Assembly: GCA_017505465.1 (NCBI GenBank)
Contig: JAFVPE010000030.1
Span: 156,186-220,185, forward strand
Reading direction: 5' to 3'
Length of the DNA: 64,000 nucleotides
Source of the DNA: Clostridia bacterium
GTDB lineage: Bacteria > Bacillota > Clostridia > Christensenellales > Borkfalkiaceae
The translations under genes were made by a program, and so were the position numbers. A model generated the notes under the pieces. That model saw only the letters and a list, made by a program, of their open reading frames with translations. It was not told the origin of the DNA and did not search any database. This document shows positions 41,537 to 49,912 of this stretch, piece by piece (the stretch's first letter is position 1; every line of letters starts with the position of its first letter).

Positions 41537-42232
41537 ATGTCGATGAGAATGCGAAAAAAGAGAAATTTTGACGCGCGTATGCAAGCATGCGGCGATTTAC
41601 TAATCGCCAAGGGCGCAAACGGCATTTTGAATATGAAAGAAGCGGCGGAAAGCTATCGCGCGTTGGTGGATTTTGCCTCAGTATTCGGGGAAGAGAGAAA
41701 GAATTTGCCTGTGGCTCTTGAAATCGGTTGCGGCAAGGGCGGTTTCGTCATCGAGCTTGCGAAAAGACAGCCCGACGTGAATTTTATCGCGCTTGAAAAG
41801 ATGAGTAACGTCATTTTGACGCCAATGGAAGAGGTGAAAAAGCAAGGTGTGGAAAACGTCCGCTTTTTGAATATTCGTGCGGAGTGTATTCCTTGCTATA
41901 TCCCCGAGGGGAGCTTGGACGTTATCTATCTCAACTTTTCCACACCGTTGCCCAAGCTTGGCTACGCAACGCAAAGGCTTACGCACAGGGGCTTTTTGGA
42001 AGTGTATAAAAAGCTCTTAAAAAAGGGTGGAAAAATTATTCAAAAGACGGACGATAGGGACTTTTTCGAGTTCTCGTTGGAAGAGTATAAGGCGTGTGGT
42101 TTTGATTTGCAAAACGTGACGTATAACCTGCACGAAAACGGCAATCCCGAATGGAATATCGTGACGGAATACGAAAGTAAATGGGTGGAACGCGGCTTGC
42201 CCATTCACCGTGTGGAAGCGGTTGTTGAATAA
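41537..42232 (+). CDS. trmB: tRNA (guanine-N7-)-methyltransferase
   Basis: Methylates G46 in tRNA variable loops using S-adenosylmethionine. The 231-residue protein has the SAM motif LEIGCGKGGFVIELAK, then FIALEKMSNVI, the conserved DVIYLNFSTPLPK and KTDDRDFFEFS, matching TrmB (usual D-x-W/F-PK and T-D-N-E blocks). The N-terminus (MRMRKKRNFD) is the typical basic start. It follows dut by 14 bases and is probably in the same transcript. Confidence 0.93.
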   Translation: MSMRMRKKRNFDARMQACGDLLIAKGANGILNMKEAAESYRALVDFASVFGEERKNLPVALEIGCGKGGFVIELAKRQPDVNFIALEKMSNVILTPMEEVKKQGVENVRFLNIRAECIPCYIPEGSLDVIYLNFSTPLPKLGYATQRLTHRGFLEVYKKLLKKGGKIIQKTDDRDFFEFSLEEYKACGFDLQNVTYNLHENGNPEWNIVTEYESKWVERGLPIHRVEAVVE

Positions 42233-42236
42233 ATAG

Positions 42237-42267
42237 AAAAGGTACGACACTTGTCGTACCTTTTTTT
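42237..42267. terminator. Bidirectional intrinsic terminator
   Basis: AAAAGGTACGACA / TGTCGTACCTTTT with a CT loop and T7, between trmB and the SHOCT gene. Confidence 0.93.
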
Positions 42268-42276
42268 GTAAATTTC

Positions 42277-43560
42277 TTACAAGCCTAATATTTGCTTGCG
42301 CTTTTGGTCGTATTCTTCTTGTGTTATGAAGCCGTCATCTAAAAGGCTTTTTAATTCGCTTAATTGCGCTCTCTTATCCGTGGGCGCAGGGGCGGAGGCG
42401 GAAGTCGTTGCACTTGCTTGCTTGGCTTGAAGATTTGATTCTTGCAAGGAAATAGATTGTTCCCAATAGTTGTGGATTTTTTGGGATTCCTGCATGTTTT
42501 TTTGGTTCATCATGAATTCCAATTGCGCGCAAATCGTTTGCAAATCTTCGCGGATTCTTCTATAATCGGAGCTGTCTTTATCAATCTCTTTTCTTTGTAC
42601 GTAATTTAATACGACGTGCGTGCAGTTGGGGTCATTAAGATGAATGATAAGTTGTAAATCGCTACAGGTACCTTTTACCTCACGGCTACCGCTGTTTGCA
42701 ATAATTGCGCCCGCGGCACCACCTATAAGCCCACCAGCAATTGCCCTGCCTGTGCGGCCTTCAAGTACAGTGTTGCCATTTTCATAGACCTCATATCGAA
42801 TAACGTCGGTATAGTTATATAAAGGATAAAATTTATCCCCGATTTTAATTGTGAACTTTTTCTTGGGCTCGTCTAAAAATAATTTTTGCTCGATAGGTGC
42901 CTTTGTCCAGAGTTTTATTGTCTTTGTGATGATGAAGTTGGGATAGGGGACAGCATTTTGGTCTGCCTCCTTTTCCATAGCAAGTTTGACATCTCTCGCG
43001 ATTTGATTTTTGATTAAAATGAGCGCAATCTCCGCGTCGCTTTTACTAATATGTTTATGTATGAGGGCGAAGTGTAAGATCATGAAGGTAGCAAACACCA
43101 AAGAGAAAAAGCAATAGACGACACCCATTCCTACTGAGTCAGAGTAAGTTGTTGGTTCGTAAGAATCGTCATCATCGTAATAATAATTATCATCGTAATA
43201 ATAATTATCATCGTAATAATTATAAGCATCTTTGTAGAAATCATCGTACATATCTACGTATGCATTTTTCGAAGGGTTATTATAAGTGACAGGGGATGCT
43301 TGACGGTTTTCTTCAATGCAAATGGTTTGTGTCTGCGATTGATATGCGGATGTGGTGTCGTCAGCAAAGCCTCCAGCCCATCCGACAATGGATAATAACA
43401 GGAAAATGCAAAAGAGGGAAATCCAAAGAATTCCAAAACCGATTCTCTTTTTTCTTAAGGAGTGTCTTCTCGTTTCGGCAAGCGCGTGAATTTCGCTGGG
43501 AGACATAGCATTCAGGCGTTCTTTTGCAGTGCGTTCTAATCGTTGTTCGTAGGTTTCCAT
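42277..43560 (-). CDS. SHOCT-domain membrane protein with Tyr/Asp repeats
   Basis: A 427-residue protein. A basic cytoplasmic start leads to a membrane helix (about residues 37-60). An outside loop follows that holds the repeat NYYYDD (about 120-137), encoded by 18-base tandem repeats, and then a second helix (about 150-170). The long C-terminal part carries a GGLIGGAAGAIIANSGS glycine hinge and a C-terminal SHOCT motif (LKSLLDDGFITQEEYDQKRKQIL). SHOCT motifs mediate oligomerisation. Function unknown. AAGGAGA precedes ATG 43560, chosen over an in-frame ATG 45 bases upstream that overlaps the leader hairpin. It is preceded by an elaborate RNA leader. Confidence 0.8.
   Translation of the reverse strand: METYEQRLERTAKERLNAMSPSEIHALAETRRHSLRKKRIGFGILWISLFCIFLLLSIVGWAGGFADDTTSAYQSQTQTICIEENRQASPVTYNNPSKNAYVDMYDDFYKDAYNYYDDNYYYDDNYYYDDDDSYEPTTYSDSVGMGVVYCFFSLVFATFMILHFALIHKHISKSDAEIALILIKNQIARDVKLAMEKEADQNAVPYPNFIITKTIKLWTKAPIEQKLFLDEPKKKFTIKIGDKFYPLYNYTDVIRYEVYENGNTVLEGRTGRAIAGGLIGGAAGAIIANSGSREVKGTCSDLQLIIHLNDPNCTHVVLNYVQRKEIDKDSSDYRRIREDLQTICAQLEFMMNQKNMQESQKIHNYWEQSISLQESNLQAKQASATTSASAPAPTDKRAQLSELKSLLDDGFITQEEYDQKRKQILGL
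43171..43221. repeat. 18-base tandem repeat, 2.8 copies
   Basis: ATCATCGTAATAATAATT twice (43171-43188, 43189-43206) and a 15-base third copy (43207-43221), encoding NYYYDD on the minus strand. Slippage-prone, so length may vary between strains. Confidence 0.85.
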
Positions 43561-43583
43561 AATAATCTCCTTATAAATAAAAA

Positions 43584-43607
43584 GTGTGTCTTGCAAGCAA
43601 GACACAC
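43584..43607 (-). terminator. Terminator-like hairpin just before the SHOCT gene (attenuator)
   Basis: GTGTGTCTTGC / GCAAGACACAC with a TT loop. On the minus strand it is followed by TTTTTATTTATA and then the ribosome site of the SHOCT gene, so a terminator in the leader is likely. Confidence 0.65.
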
Positions 43608-43628
43608 CCGAAAATGCACCTTACTTGT

Positions 43629-43713
43629 TGTCACACAATTCTCCGCCACAGGGAAAAGAAGGTACAAAATCGCATAGTTGTACCCGTGGCATTTTATATA
43701 GAATTGTGTGACA
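43629..43713 (-). promoter_or_regulatory. Highly structured 5' leader, candidate riboswitch or attenuator
   Basis: The RNA would begin near 43712 and fold into nested stems: a perfect 14-bp outer stem TGTCACACAATTCT/AGAATTGTGTGACA (43700-43713 with 43629-43642), GCCAC/GTGGC (43686-43690 with 43645-43649), and a perfect inner stem GGTACAA/TTGTACC (43661-43667 with 43678-43684). A terminator-like hairpin and the ribosome site follow. No known riboswitch recognised. Confidence 0.55.
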
Positions 43714-43718
43714 TGGTT

Positions 43719-43748
43719 AGTATAGCACAAATCAATAGAAAAAGTCAA
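43719..43748 (-). promoter_or_regulatory. Promoter of the SHOCT gene
   Basis: Minus-strand TTGACT (43743-43748), 18-nt spacer, TATACT (43719-43724). The start site would fall at the base of the structured leader. Confidence 0.75.
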
Positions 43749-43893
43749 TGGGTTTAAAATAATTCTTTGGTAATTGTTGACTTTGAAAGGACAGTTTATA
43801 CTAACGAAGCCCTAAAAAATATATGCCCGTGGCGGCATACGTCGTAAAACCCAGAAAATTTGACTTTTTCGGCAACTTTTTTACGGCGTGGAC
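43749..43893. other. Intergenic stretch without a supported feature
   Basis: Lies between the SHOCT-gene promoter and the ABC-gene promoter. It contains TTGACT and TATACT on the plus strand at a non-optimal 14-base distance and a short ATGCC/GGCAT dyad. Nothing firm. Confidence 0.5.
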
Positions 43894-43922
43894 TTGAAAA
43901 TTCGTCCAAGCTATGCTATAAT
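43894..43922 (+). promoter_or_regulatory. Promoter of the ABC binding-protein gene
   Basis: TTGAAA (43894-43899), 17-nt spacer, TATAAT (43917-43922). An 80-base leader with GC-rich GTGCGC repeats follows. Confidence 0.8.
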
Positions 43923-44007
43923 AAATTTAACGTGAGGAGTGTGCGCTTTTTAAGGGGCGCAAAGGTGCGCTTGTGTGCGCACTTTACAGTATTAGGAGTT
44001 GAGAAAA

Positions 44008-45024
44008 ATGAAAAAAAGATTGTTTACGGCTGTTTCGGCGATCATGGCGTTGAGCTGTGTTTTGGGTTCGGTAGCTTGTACGGGAAACGTTAATCCTGAA
44101 GAATTGACGGTGTATATGCCCGACGGCGCGCCTGCGTTGGCGCTCGCACAAATGATGAAGGAAGATACGGATAAGGATAGCTTTGTCTATCGCGTGGTGG
44201 CGGCTAGCGCCATTGCAAGCAAGGTTACCTACGAAGATATGGATAAAAACGCAGACTTTTGCGTGATGCCCGTGACGGCGGCGAGTAAGTTGCTCGGAAA
44301 AGGGGATAAATACACGATGCTCGGCGTGGTGACGCACGGAAATTTGTATATCGTATCCAAAAGCGAAACGAAACTCGACGAGAGCAATCTTTCTTCTCTC
44401 GTAGGAAAGAATATGGGCGTGTTGAACATCAACGAAGTGCCCGGTATGACGCTGAAAACGGTGCTTAATAAACACGGCGTGGCGTGGTCGGTTGTTGGAA
44501 ATGACGGTACCGTGTCCGCATCGAATGTTAATTTGACGGCGATTTCGGGCGCAGATGCAGTCGGTACGGTAGAGGGGGCGGAATATTACCTGCTCGCCGA
44601 GCCTGCGGCAAGTGCGCAATCAAAAAAGGGGTACTCTATCGTTGGGGACGTTCAAGCGCTTTACGGTGGTGAAAACGGGTATCCGCAGGCGGTGCTCGTG
44701 GCAAAAAACTCGGTGATTGCTTCTCGTGAAAAGGACGTCAAGGAGTTCGTGGAAAAGCTTTCGAAAAATGCGACGTATTTGCAAACGGCGACGGGTGCGG
44801 AATTGGTAGAAACGGTATCCGCGCATATGGAAGATCCTAACCAAGCGACGAGCTTGAAAGCGCCCTTGCTTACCGCGGACGTTTTGGGGAGATGCGGCGT
44901 GTATTTCACCTATGCGGCGGATAGCTCGGCAGAGGTGCATAGCTATTTGCAAGGGGTGTTGGAAATCAACGAGAAGGCTACGGCAATTCCTGCCGAAAAA
45001 TTCTTTTGGACGTATCAAAAATAA
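44008..45024 (+). CDS. ABC transporter substrate-binding lipoprotein (NMT1/SsuA-like)
   Basis: A 338-residue lipoprotein. Signal peptide with lipobox at Cys 24 (LGSVAC). The body is a periplasmic-binding fold of the NMT1/SsuA type used for sulfonates, nitrate or thiamine precursors: LTVYMPDGAPALALAQMMKE, NADFCVMPVTAAS, VGKNMGVLNINEVPGMTLKT. The ligand cannot be told. ATG 44008 is used because TAGGAG lies nine bases upstream; an in-frame TTG at 43999 is too close. It pairs with the permease 22 bases downstream. Confidence 0.85.
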   Translation: MKKRLFTAVSAIMALSCVLGSVACTGNVNPEELTVYMPDGAPALALAQMMKEDTDKDSFVYRVVAASAIASKVTYEDMDKNADFCVMPVTAASKLLGKGDKYTMLGVVTHGNLYIVSKSETKLDESNLSSLVGKNMGVLNINEVPGMTLKTVLNKHGVAWSVVGNDGTVSASNVNLTAISGADAVGTVEGAEYYLLAEPAASAQSKKGYSIVGDVQALYGGENGYPQAVLVAKNSVIASREKDVKEFVEKLSKNATYLQTATGAELVETVSAHMEDPNQATSLKAPLLTADVLGRCGVYFTYAADSSAEVHSYLQGVLEINEKATAIPAEKFFWTYQK

Positions 45025-45046
45025 TCAAAATTATTAGGAAATCGGT

Positions 45047-45802
45047 ATGAAAAAACTTCTTTGGAAAAACGTATGGCAAACGCTTGCGGCAATCGCTTTT
45101 TTGATTGTCGTATGGCTCGTTGCATACCTTATCGTGGGGAATGAGTTGATTATACCGAATTTTGTGGACAGCTTGAAGGCAGGGGGGAAACTTTTTATTT
45201 CGGCAGCGTTTTGGCGGGGGCTTGGAATGAGTATGCTCCGTGTGCTGATTGCCTTTGGAATTTCCTTTGCTTTGGCACTCGTTTTTGCCGTCATCGCGTA
45301 CATGTACCCCTCGTTTGGGGGATTTTTAGCCCCGATTGTATCGGCTTTGCGCTCCTTGCCCGTGCTCGCAGTGCTGCTCATTCTCTTGTCCTTTTTAGGG
45401 GTAGGGGAAGCACCGATTGCGGTGGCGTTTTTGTCTTTATTCCCGATGCTTTATACGGGGATTTTGGCGGCGCTGTCGGGAATAGACAAGCAGCTGCTTG
45501 AAATTAGCCGTGTGTACGGCGCAAGTTTTTGGGGGCGAGTGGGCAGAGTGTATTTACCCTTGACCGCACCCTACGTTTTAAGGGAAGCAGGCGGTGCGCT
45601 CTCGTTTGCAATCAAGCTCGTCGTGTCGGCGGAAGTGTTGGCAAATACCGCAAAGAGCCTTGGCGGTATGATGCAGGAAGCGAAAATATATGCGGAAATT
45701 CCGCAATTGTTTGCACTCGTTGGCGTTTCATTCGTCGTAGGGCTTGTGTTGGAGCTTGCGATGAATATCGTGGCGTTGCAGGTGGAAAAGAGAATACGAT
45801 AA
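45047..45802 (+). CDS. ABC transporter permease (SsuC/ThiX-like)
   Basis: A 251-residue permease with about six membrane helices. The cytoplasmic coupling loop with the EAA motif is LLEISRVYGASFWGRVGRVY then LPLTAPYVLREAGGAL. Typical of nitrate/sulfonate/thiamine-precursor importers. An ATPase gene is expected next but the following gene is rex, so the ATPase must be elsewhere or shared. A TTAGGA site precedes ATG 45047. Confidence 0.88.
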   Translation: MKKLLWKNVWQTLAAIAFLIVVWLVAYLIVGNELIIPNFVDSLKAGGKLFISAAFWRGLGMSMLRVLIAFGISFALALVFAVIAYMYPSFGGFLAPIVSALRSLPVLAVLLILLSFLGVGEAPIAVAFLSLFPMLYTGILAALSGIDKQLLEISRVYGASFWGRVGRVYLPLTAPYVLREAGGALSFAIKLVVSAEVLANTAKSLGGMMQEAKIYAEIPQLFALVGVSFVVGLVLELAMNIVALQVEKRIR

Positions 45803-45821
45803 AATTTTACTATAAAATTTG

Positions 45822-45859
45822 CAAGCGATTGAGAAAATTTTTCTCAATCGCTTGTTTTT
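45822..45859 (+). terminator. Intrinsic terminator
   Basis: CAAGCGATTGAGAAAA / TTTTCTCAATCGCTTG, 16-bp stem with a single-base loop in the alignment, then T5. It closes the ABC operon and overlaps the -35 of rex. Confidence 0.9.
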
Positions 45860-45880
45860 ATCGATAAAGTGTTGTATAAT
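45852..45880 (+). promoter_or_regulatory. Promoter of rex-adhE with an internal palindrome
   Basis: TTGTTT (45852-45857), 17-nt spacer, TATAAT (45875-45880). TTTATCGATAAA (45857-45868) is a perfect palindrome in the spacer and a possible operator, but it does not match the usual Rex box. Confidence 0.7.
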
Positions 45881-45900
45881 AAAAGAAAGGAGTAACAAAT

Positions 45901-46563
45901 ATGAAAGAGAAGATGATTGAAAACAAAGACGAAAAAAGCATTTCCAAAGCAACGCTTGCGAGAATGCCCTTGTATCTGCATTTCTTGCAGGAAGAAAGTT
46001 CCAAGGGGGCGCAGTATATATCTTCGACGGTAATTGCGCAAAATATTTCCGTATCGTCGGTGCTTGTACGAAAGGATCTTGCTTTGGTTTCGTCCGAAGC
46101 AGGTCGGCCGAGATTGGGCTTTGCGATTAGCCGTTTGATCGTCGATATTGAGAAGTTTTTGGGCTATGACAACCTTTCCGACGCCATTATTGTCGGCGCA
46201 GGTGGGCTTGGGCGTGCATTCCTTGGCTACGAAGGCTTTAAGAGTAACGGGCTCAATATCGTGGCGGCGTTCGATATTGCGGAAAACTTGATTGGAACGA
46301 AGGTAATGGGGAAGGAAATTTTGCCCATTTCCGCTATGAAGGATTTCGTTGCGGAGCATAAAATCCGTATCGGGATTATTACCGTTCCCAAGATTGCGGC
46401 GCAAGAAGTGCTCAATAAAATGATTGACGCAGGGATTCAAGCGGTGTGGAATTTTGCCCCTGCGCCCTTGCGTGTTCCCAAAGAGATCGTACTCAAAACG
46501 GAAGATCTCGCGGCTTCGCTTGCAATGCTCGCAGGAAAACTGTACAAGAGAAACGGCGTTTGA
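45901..46563 (+). CDS. rex: Redox-sensing transcriptional repressor Rex
   Basis: Senses the NADH/NAD+ ratio and represses fermentation genes when NADH is low. 220 residues: N-terminal winged helix (SKATLARMPLYLHFLQE, SSTVIAQNISVSSVLVRKDL) and C-terminal Rossmann domain (AIIVGAGGLGRAFLGY), with the domain-swap helix at the end (DLAASLAMLAGKLYK). AAAGGAG precedes ATG 45901. It lies 40 bases before adhE, so it is probably cotranscribed with its classic target. Confidence 0.95.
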   Translation: MKEKMIENKDEKSISKATLARMPLYLHFLQEESSKGAQYISSTVIAQNISVSSVLVRKDLALVSSEAGRPRLGFAISRLIVDIEKFLGYDNLSDAIIVGAGGLGRAFLGYEGFKSNGLNIVAAFDIAENLIGTKVMGKEILPISAMKDFVAEHKIRIGIITVPKIAAQEVLNKMIDAGIQAVWNFAPAPLRVPKEIVLKTEDLAASLAMLAGKLYKRNGV

Positions 46564-46603
46564 ATTTCGTCCTTGCCGCAGGCAAAGGGCGGTAAGGAGG
46601 AGT

Positions 46604-49243
46604 ATGTCGGAAGTCAAAGAAAAGGTACAGGGGGAAGAGGAGCTTTTGCAGTTGCTTGCGCAGGTACGCCAAGCGCAGGTAGAATTTTCTACCTATTCGC
46701 AAGAGCGAGTGGATGAGATTTTTAAGGCGGCGGCGCTTGCGGCGAATGCGGCGCGTATCGAGCTTGCTGAAATGGCTGTGGAAGAAACGGGTATGGGTGT
46801 TTTTGAAGACAAGGTGCTCAAAAACCATTATGCCGCGGAGTATATCTACAACCGATATAAAAATGAAAAGACGTGCGGTGTAATCGAGCGGGATGAAGCA
46901 GGCGGTTACACGAGGATAGCCGAATCGATTGGGGTTGCGGCGGCGGTAATACCGACCACGAACCCTACGTCGACGGCTATTTTTAAATGTCTAATTTGCT
47001 TAAAAACACGGAATGGGTTGATTATGTCCCCCCATCCGCGCGCGAAAAAGTGTACGATTGCGGCGGCGAAAATCGTGTTGCAAGCGGCGGTGAAAGCAGG
47101 TGCGCCGAAAGGGATTATCGGTTGGATAGAAACGCCGTCCGTAGCCTTGTCTGCTTTGCTTATGAAGGAGTCGGATATTATTCTTGCCACGGGCGGACCG
47201 CAAATGGTGCGTGCGGCGTATTCCTCGGGAAAGCCTGCAATCGGCGTGGGGGCAGGGAACACGCCTGCGCTCATCGATTCATCGGCGGATATCCGTCTTG
47301 CCGTTTCGTCTATCGTCCATTCCAAGACTTTTGACAACGGCGTGATTTGCGCGTCTGAGCAAGCGGTGATTGCATTAAAGGAAATTTATGCCGAAGTCAA
47401 GGCGGAAATGAAGGCGCAGGGCTGTCACTTTTTAAGCCGTGCTGAAGCGGAAAAGCTGCGCACTTTGATGTTTGGCGAAGGACATTTGAATGCGGCGGTA
47501 GTCGGGCAAAAGGCAACCCGTATTGCAGAGCTTTGCGGTATACAGGTACGCGATGAAACGAAAATATTGGTCGTAGAAGTGAGCTCCACGGGACAAGACG
47601 AGCCTTTCTCGCAAGAGAAACTTTCCCCTGTGTTGGCGATGTATAAGGCGGCGGATTTTGCGGACGGCGTGGAAAAGGCGGACGCGCTTGTGCGCGGCGG
47701 CGGCTTTGGGCATACGGCGGCAATCTATATCGACGAGAAAAAGGCGGACGGGCGGCTTTCGGCATTTTGCGAGCGCATGAAAACCTGTCGAATTTTGGTG
47801 AATACACCTGCGGCGCAAGGGGGGATTGGCGATTTGTACAATTTCCGTTTGACGCCGTCGCTCACCCTTGGATGCGGTTCTTGGGGTGGGAACAGCGTTT
47901 GCGAAAACGTGGGTATTAGCGAGCTTATCAACGTGAAAACGGTTGCCGAGCGCAGGGAAAATATGCTGTGGTTTCGTGCGCCCGAAAAGGTGTATTTCAA
48001 GCGCGGCTGTCTTTCGACGGCTCTGAAAGAATTGGGGAGCGAATACTATGGCTGCAAGCGCGCGTTCGTCGTGACGGACGAGTATCTATTCAAGAGCGGT
48101 ATGTGCAAAAAGGTAACGGACGAGTTGGACGGACTTGGGATTTCGCATACCGAATTTTTCGAGGTGAAGCCCGATCCGACGCTCAAAACGGCGAGAGAGG
48201 GGGCGGAGCGTATGCGGCTATTTGAACCCGACGTCATCATCGCCGTGGGCGGCGGCTCGCCGATGGACGCGGCAAAAATTATGTGGGTGCTCTACGAGCA
48301 TCCTGAGGTGCGGTTTGAGGACCTTGCTCTGCGGTTTATGGATATACGAAAGCGTGTGTTCGGTTTCCCGAAAATGGGCAAAAAGTCGATTTTCGTCGCC
48401 GTTCCCACGACGGCAGGGACGGGGAGCGAGGTGACGCCGTTCGCCGTCATTACGGACGAGAAAACGGGGGCAAAATATCCGCTTGCCGATTACGAATTGA
48501 TGCCGACGGTGGCAATTTGCGACGCCGAATTGATGTCGGATATTCCCCCGAAATTGACGGCGTACGCAGGTTTTGACGCTCTTTCGCACGCCATGGAAGG
48601 GGTGGCGTCCTTGCTTGCGTCCGATTTTACGAACGGGTTTGCTTACGAGGCAATTTCCTTGCTCATCGCATACCTGCCCCGTGCATTTTGGAAGGGAAAG
48701 GAAGATCCGCTTGCCCGAGAAAAGGTGGCGAATGCCGCAACGATGGCAGGTATGGCGTTTGCAAACGCATTCCTTGGCGTGTGTCATTCCATGGCGCATA
48801 AGCTTGGCGCGCGGTGGCACTTGCCGCACGGTATGGCGAACTCCCTTTTGCTTGTAGAGGTGATGCGCTTTAATGCGGAGCCCGTTCCCGAAAAAATGGG
48901 TACGTTTCCGCAGTATGCCTATCCCGACTGCCTTTCGCGGTATGCGAAGGTCGCAAGATATATCGGTTGCGAAGGGAATACGGAAGAAAAGCTTTTGGAA
49001 GAGCTGATTGCAAAAATCGTGGAGCTGCAAAGGGTACTCGAAATTCCACGCACGATAAAGGACGCTCTCGGCGAAGGGGTAAGCGAGGAAGCGTTTTTGG
49101 CGAGTGTGGACGAAATGAGCCGTGACGCATTCGACGATCAATGCACGGGGGCGAATCCGAGATATCCGCTCGTTGCCGAAATCAAGGAAATGTATTTGCG
49201 CGCGTATTACGGTGAAGAATATAAATATAAGGAAGAAAAGTAA
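46604..49243 (+). CDS. adhE: Bifunctional aldehyde-alcohol dehydrogenase
   Basis: Converts acetyl-CoA to acetaldehyde and then ethanol with NADH, the main ethanol route of fermenting anaerobes; forms spirosomes. 879 residues, the usual length. The N-terminal aldehyde dehydrogenase has IPTTNPTSTAIFK, ATGGPQMVRAAYSSGKP, and the catalytic Cys in NGVICASEQ. The C-terminal iron alcohol dehydrogenase has VGGGSPMDAAKIMW, PTTAGTGSEVTPFAV and the iron ligands in HSMAHKLGARWHLPHG. ATG 46604 follows TAAGGAGG; the frame is open further upstream only across rex. The rex-adhE arrangement fits NADH-dependent control. Confidence 0.96.
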   Translation: MSEVKEKVQGEEELLQLLAQVRQAQVEFSTYSQERVDEIFKAAALAANAARIELAEMAVEETGMGVFEDKVLKNHYAAEYIYNRYKNEKTCGVIERDEAGGYTRIAESIGVAAAVIPTTNPTSTAIFKCLICLKTRNGLIMSPHPRAKKCTIAAAKIVLQAAVKAGAPKGIIGWIETPSVALSALLMKESDIILATGGPQMVRAAYSSGKPAIGVGAGNTPALIDSSADIRLAVSSIVHSKTFDNGVICASEQAVIALKEIYAEVKAEMKAQGCHFLSRAEAEKLRTLMFGEGHLNAAVVGQKATRIAELCGIQVRDETKILVVEVSSTGQDEPFSQEKLSPVLAMYKAADFADGVEKADALVRGGGFGHTAAIYIDEKKADGRLSAFCERMKTCRILVNTPAAQGGIGDLYNFRLTPSLTLGCGSWGGNSVCENVGISELINVKTVAERRENMLWFRAPEKVYFKRGCLSTALKELGSEYYGCKRAFVVTDEYLFKSGMCKKVTDELDGLGISHTEFFEVKPDPTLKTAREGAERMRLFEPDVIIAVGGGSPMDAAKIMWVLYEHPEVRFEDLALRFMDIRKRVFGFPKMGKKSIFVAVPTTAGTGSEVTPFAVITDEKTGAKYPLADYELMPTVAICDAELMSDIPPKLTAYAGFDALSHAMEGVASLLASDFTNGFAYEAISLLIAYLPRAFWKGKEDPLAREKVANAATMAGMAFANAFLGVCHSMAHKLGARWHLPHGMANSLLLVEVMRFNAEPVPEKMGTFPQYAYPDCLSRYAKVARYIGCEGNTEEKLLEELIAKIVELQRVLEIPRTIKDALGEGVSEEAFLASVDEMSRDAFDDQCTGANPRYPLVAEIKEMYLRAYYGEEYKYKEEK
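48671..48680 (-). repeat. GGGGCAGGTA motif, copy 6 (minus strand)
   Basis: Inside adhE, on the opposite strand, read by the gene as Tyr-Leu-Pro-Arg; minus-strand extension is TGCG. Confidence 0.65.
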
Positions 49244-49267
49244 CACGGAAAAGGTTTCACGAAGTGG

Positions 49268-49297
49268 ACGGTTGGACATTTGTTCAACCGTTCTTTT
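49268..49297 (+). terminator. Terminator after adhE
   Basis: ACGGTTG / CAACCGT stem with a 10-nt loop, then TCTTTTCATTTT. Confidence 0.6.
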
Positions 49298-49326
49298 CAT
49301 TTTCTATAATTTTTTTGAAAAACCTA

Positions 49327-49355
49327 TTGACAAGGTGTACTATCTGTGCTATACT
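49327..49355 (+). promoter_or_regulatory. Promoter of the lipoprotein pair
   Basis: TTGACA (49327-49332), 17-nt spacer, TATACT (49350-49355). Confidence 0.82.
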
Positions 49356-49399
49356 GCATATAAATAAGACAGATGATACAGATTGTGGAGAAAAGTGTT

Positions 49400-49912
49400 A
49401 TGAAAAAGATTAAAAAATTATGGACAATCGGACTTGCGGTTTTGCTTATGCTTTGTATGAGTATAAGCCTTGTCGGGTGCGCAGGAATAGAAGAAAAAGA
49501 AGCAAGGTCAAGAATTGAAAGTTGCTTTGATATAGAAGTTCCAAAGGAAGCAAAAATGGTATATAATTATTACCAGTCTTGGCAAGAATCCACAGGTTAT
49601 ACTGTTTTTATCTTTGAACAAGAACCTACGGATTGGCTAAATGAAAGTGAATTTTTCAAAGAAAAAGACGAAGAATTTGAACGCAAAACAAAGGAAGCCG
49701 TTAATAGATATTTTGAGTTTAGTAAGAACGCGACGCCCGAAGATGCTGAATTTCTTGGTAGTGGCTTAACGGTTTTGCCCGAAGAATATCTCCCTGATTT
49801 TGAAAAAGAATATTGGTGGAAAGAACATAAAAGGGAAAATGAATATGATAGTGTTGCTTTGATATACGTTCCCGAAAAACTTATGCTTGTTTATTCTATT
49901 GATACGTGGTAA
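49400..49912 (+). CDS. Putative lipoprotein A, shared signal-peptide block
   Basis: A 170-residue lipoprotein with lipobox Cys 27 (SLVGC). The mature part is charged and rich in Glu, Lys and aromatic residues (KEKDEEFERKTKEAVNRYFE) and of unknown function. The first 81 bases are nearly identical to those of the next gene, whose mature part is unrelated. Codon use is more AT-rich than in neighbours, which hints at recent arrival or weak expression. GGAGAAAAG precedes ATG 49400. Confidence 0.75.
   Translation: MKKIKKLWTIGLAVLLMLCMSISLVGCAGIEEKEARSRIESCFDIEVPKEAKMVYNYYQSWQESTGYTVFIFEQEPTDWLNESEFFKEKDEEFERKTKEAVNRYFEFSKNATPEDAEFLGSGLTVLPEEYLPDFEKEYWWKEHKRENEYDSVALIYVPEKLMLVYSIDTW

Noticed and set aside
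43923..44007. Thiamine (TPP) riboswitch before the ABC importer
   Set aside because: The CTGAGA and ACCTGA cores of the TPP element are absent; only GTGCGC repeats are seen.
45857..45868. Rex operator at the rex-adhE promoter
   Set aside because: TTTATCGATAAA is a perfect palindrome but lacks the TTGTGA/TTGTTA-type half-sites of Rex boxes, so I list it only as a possible operator.
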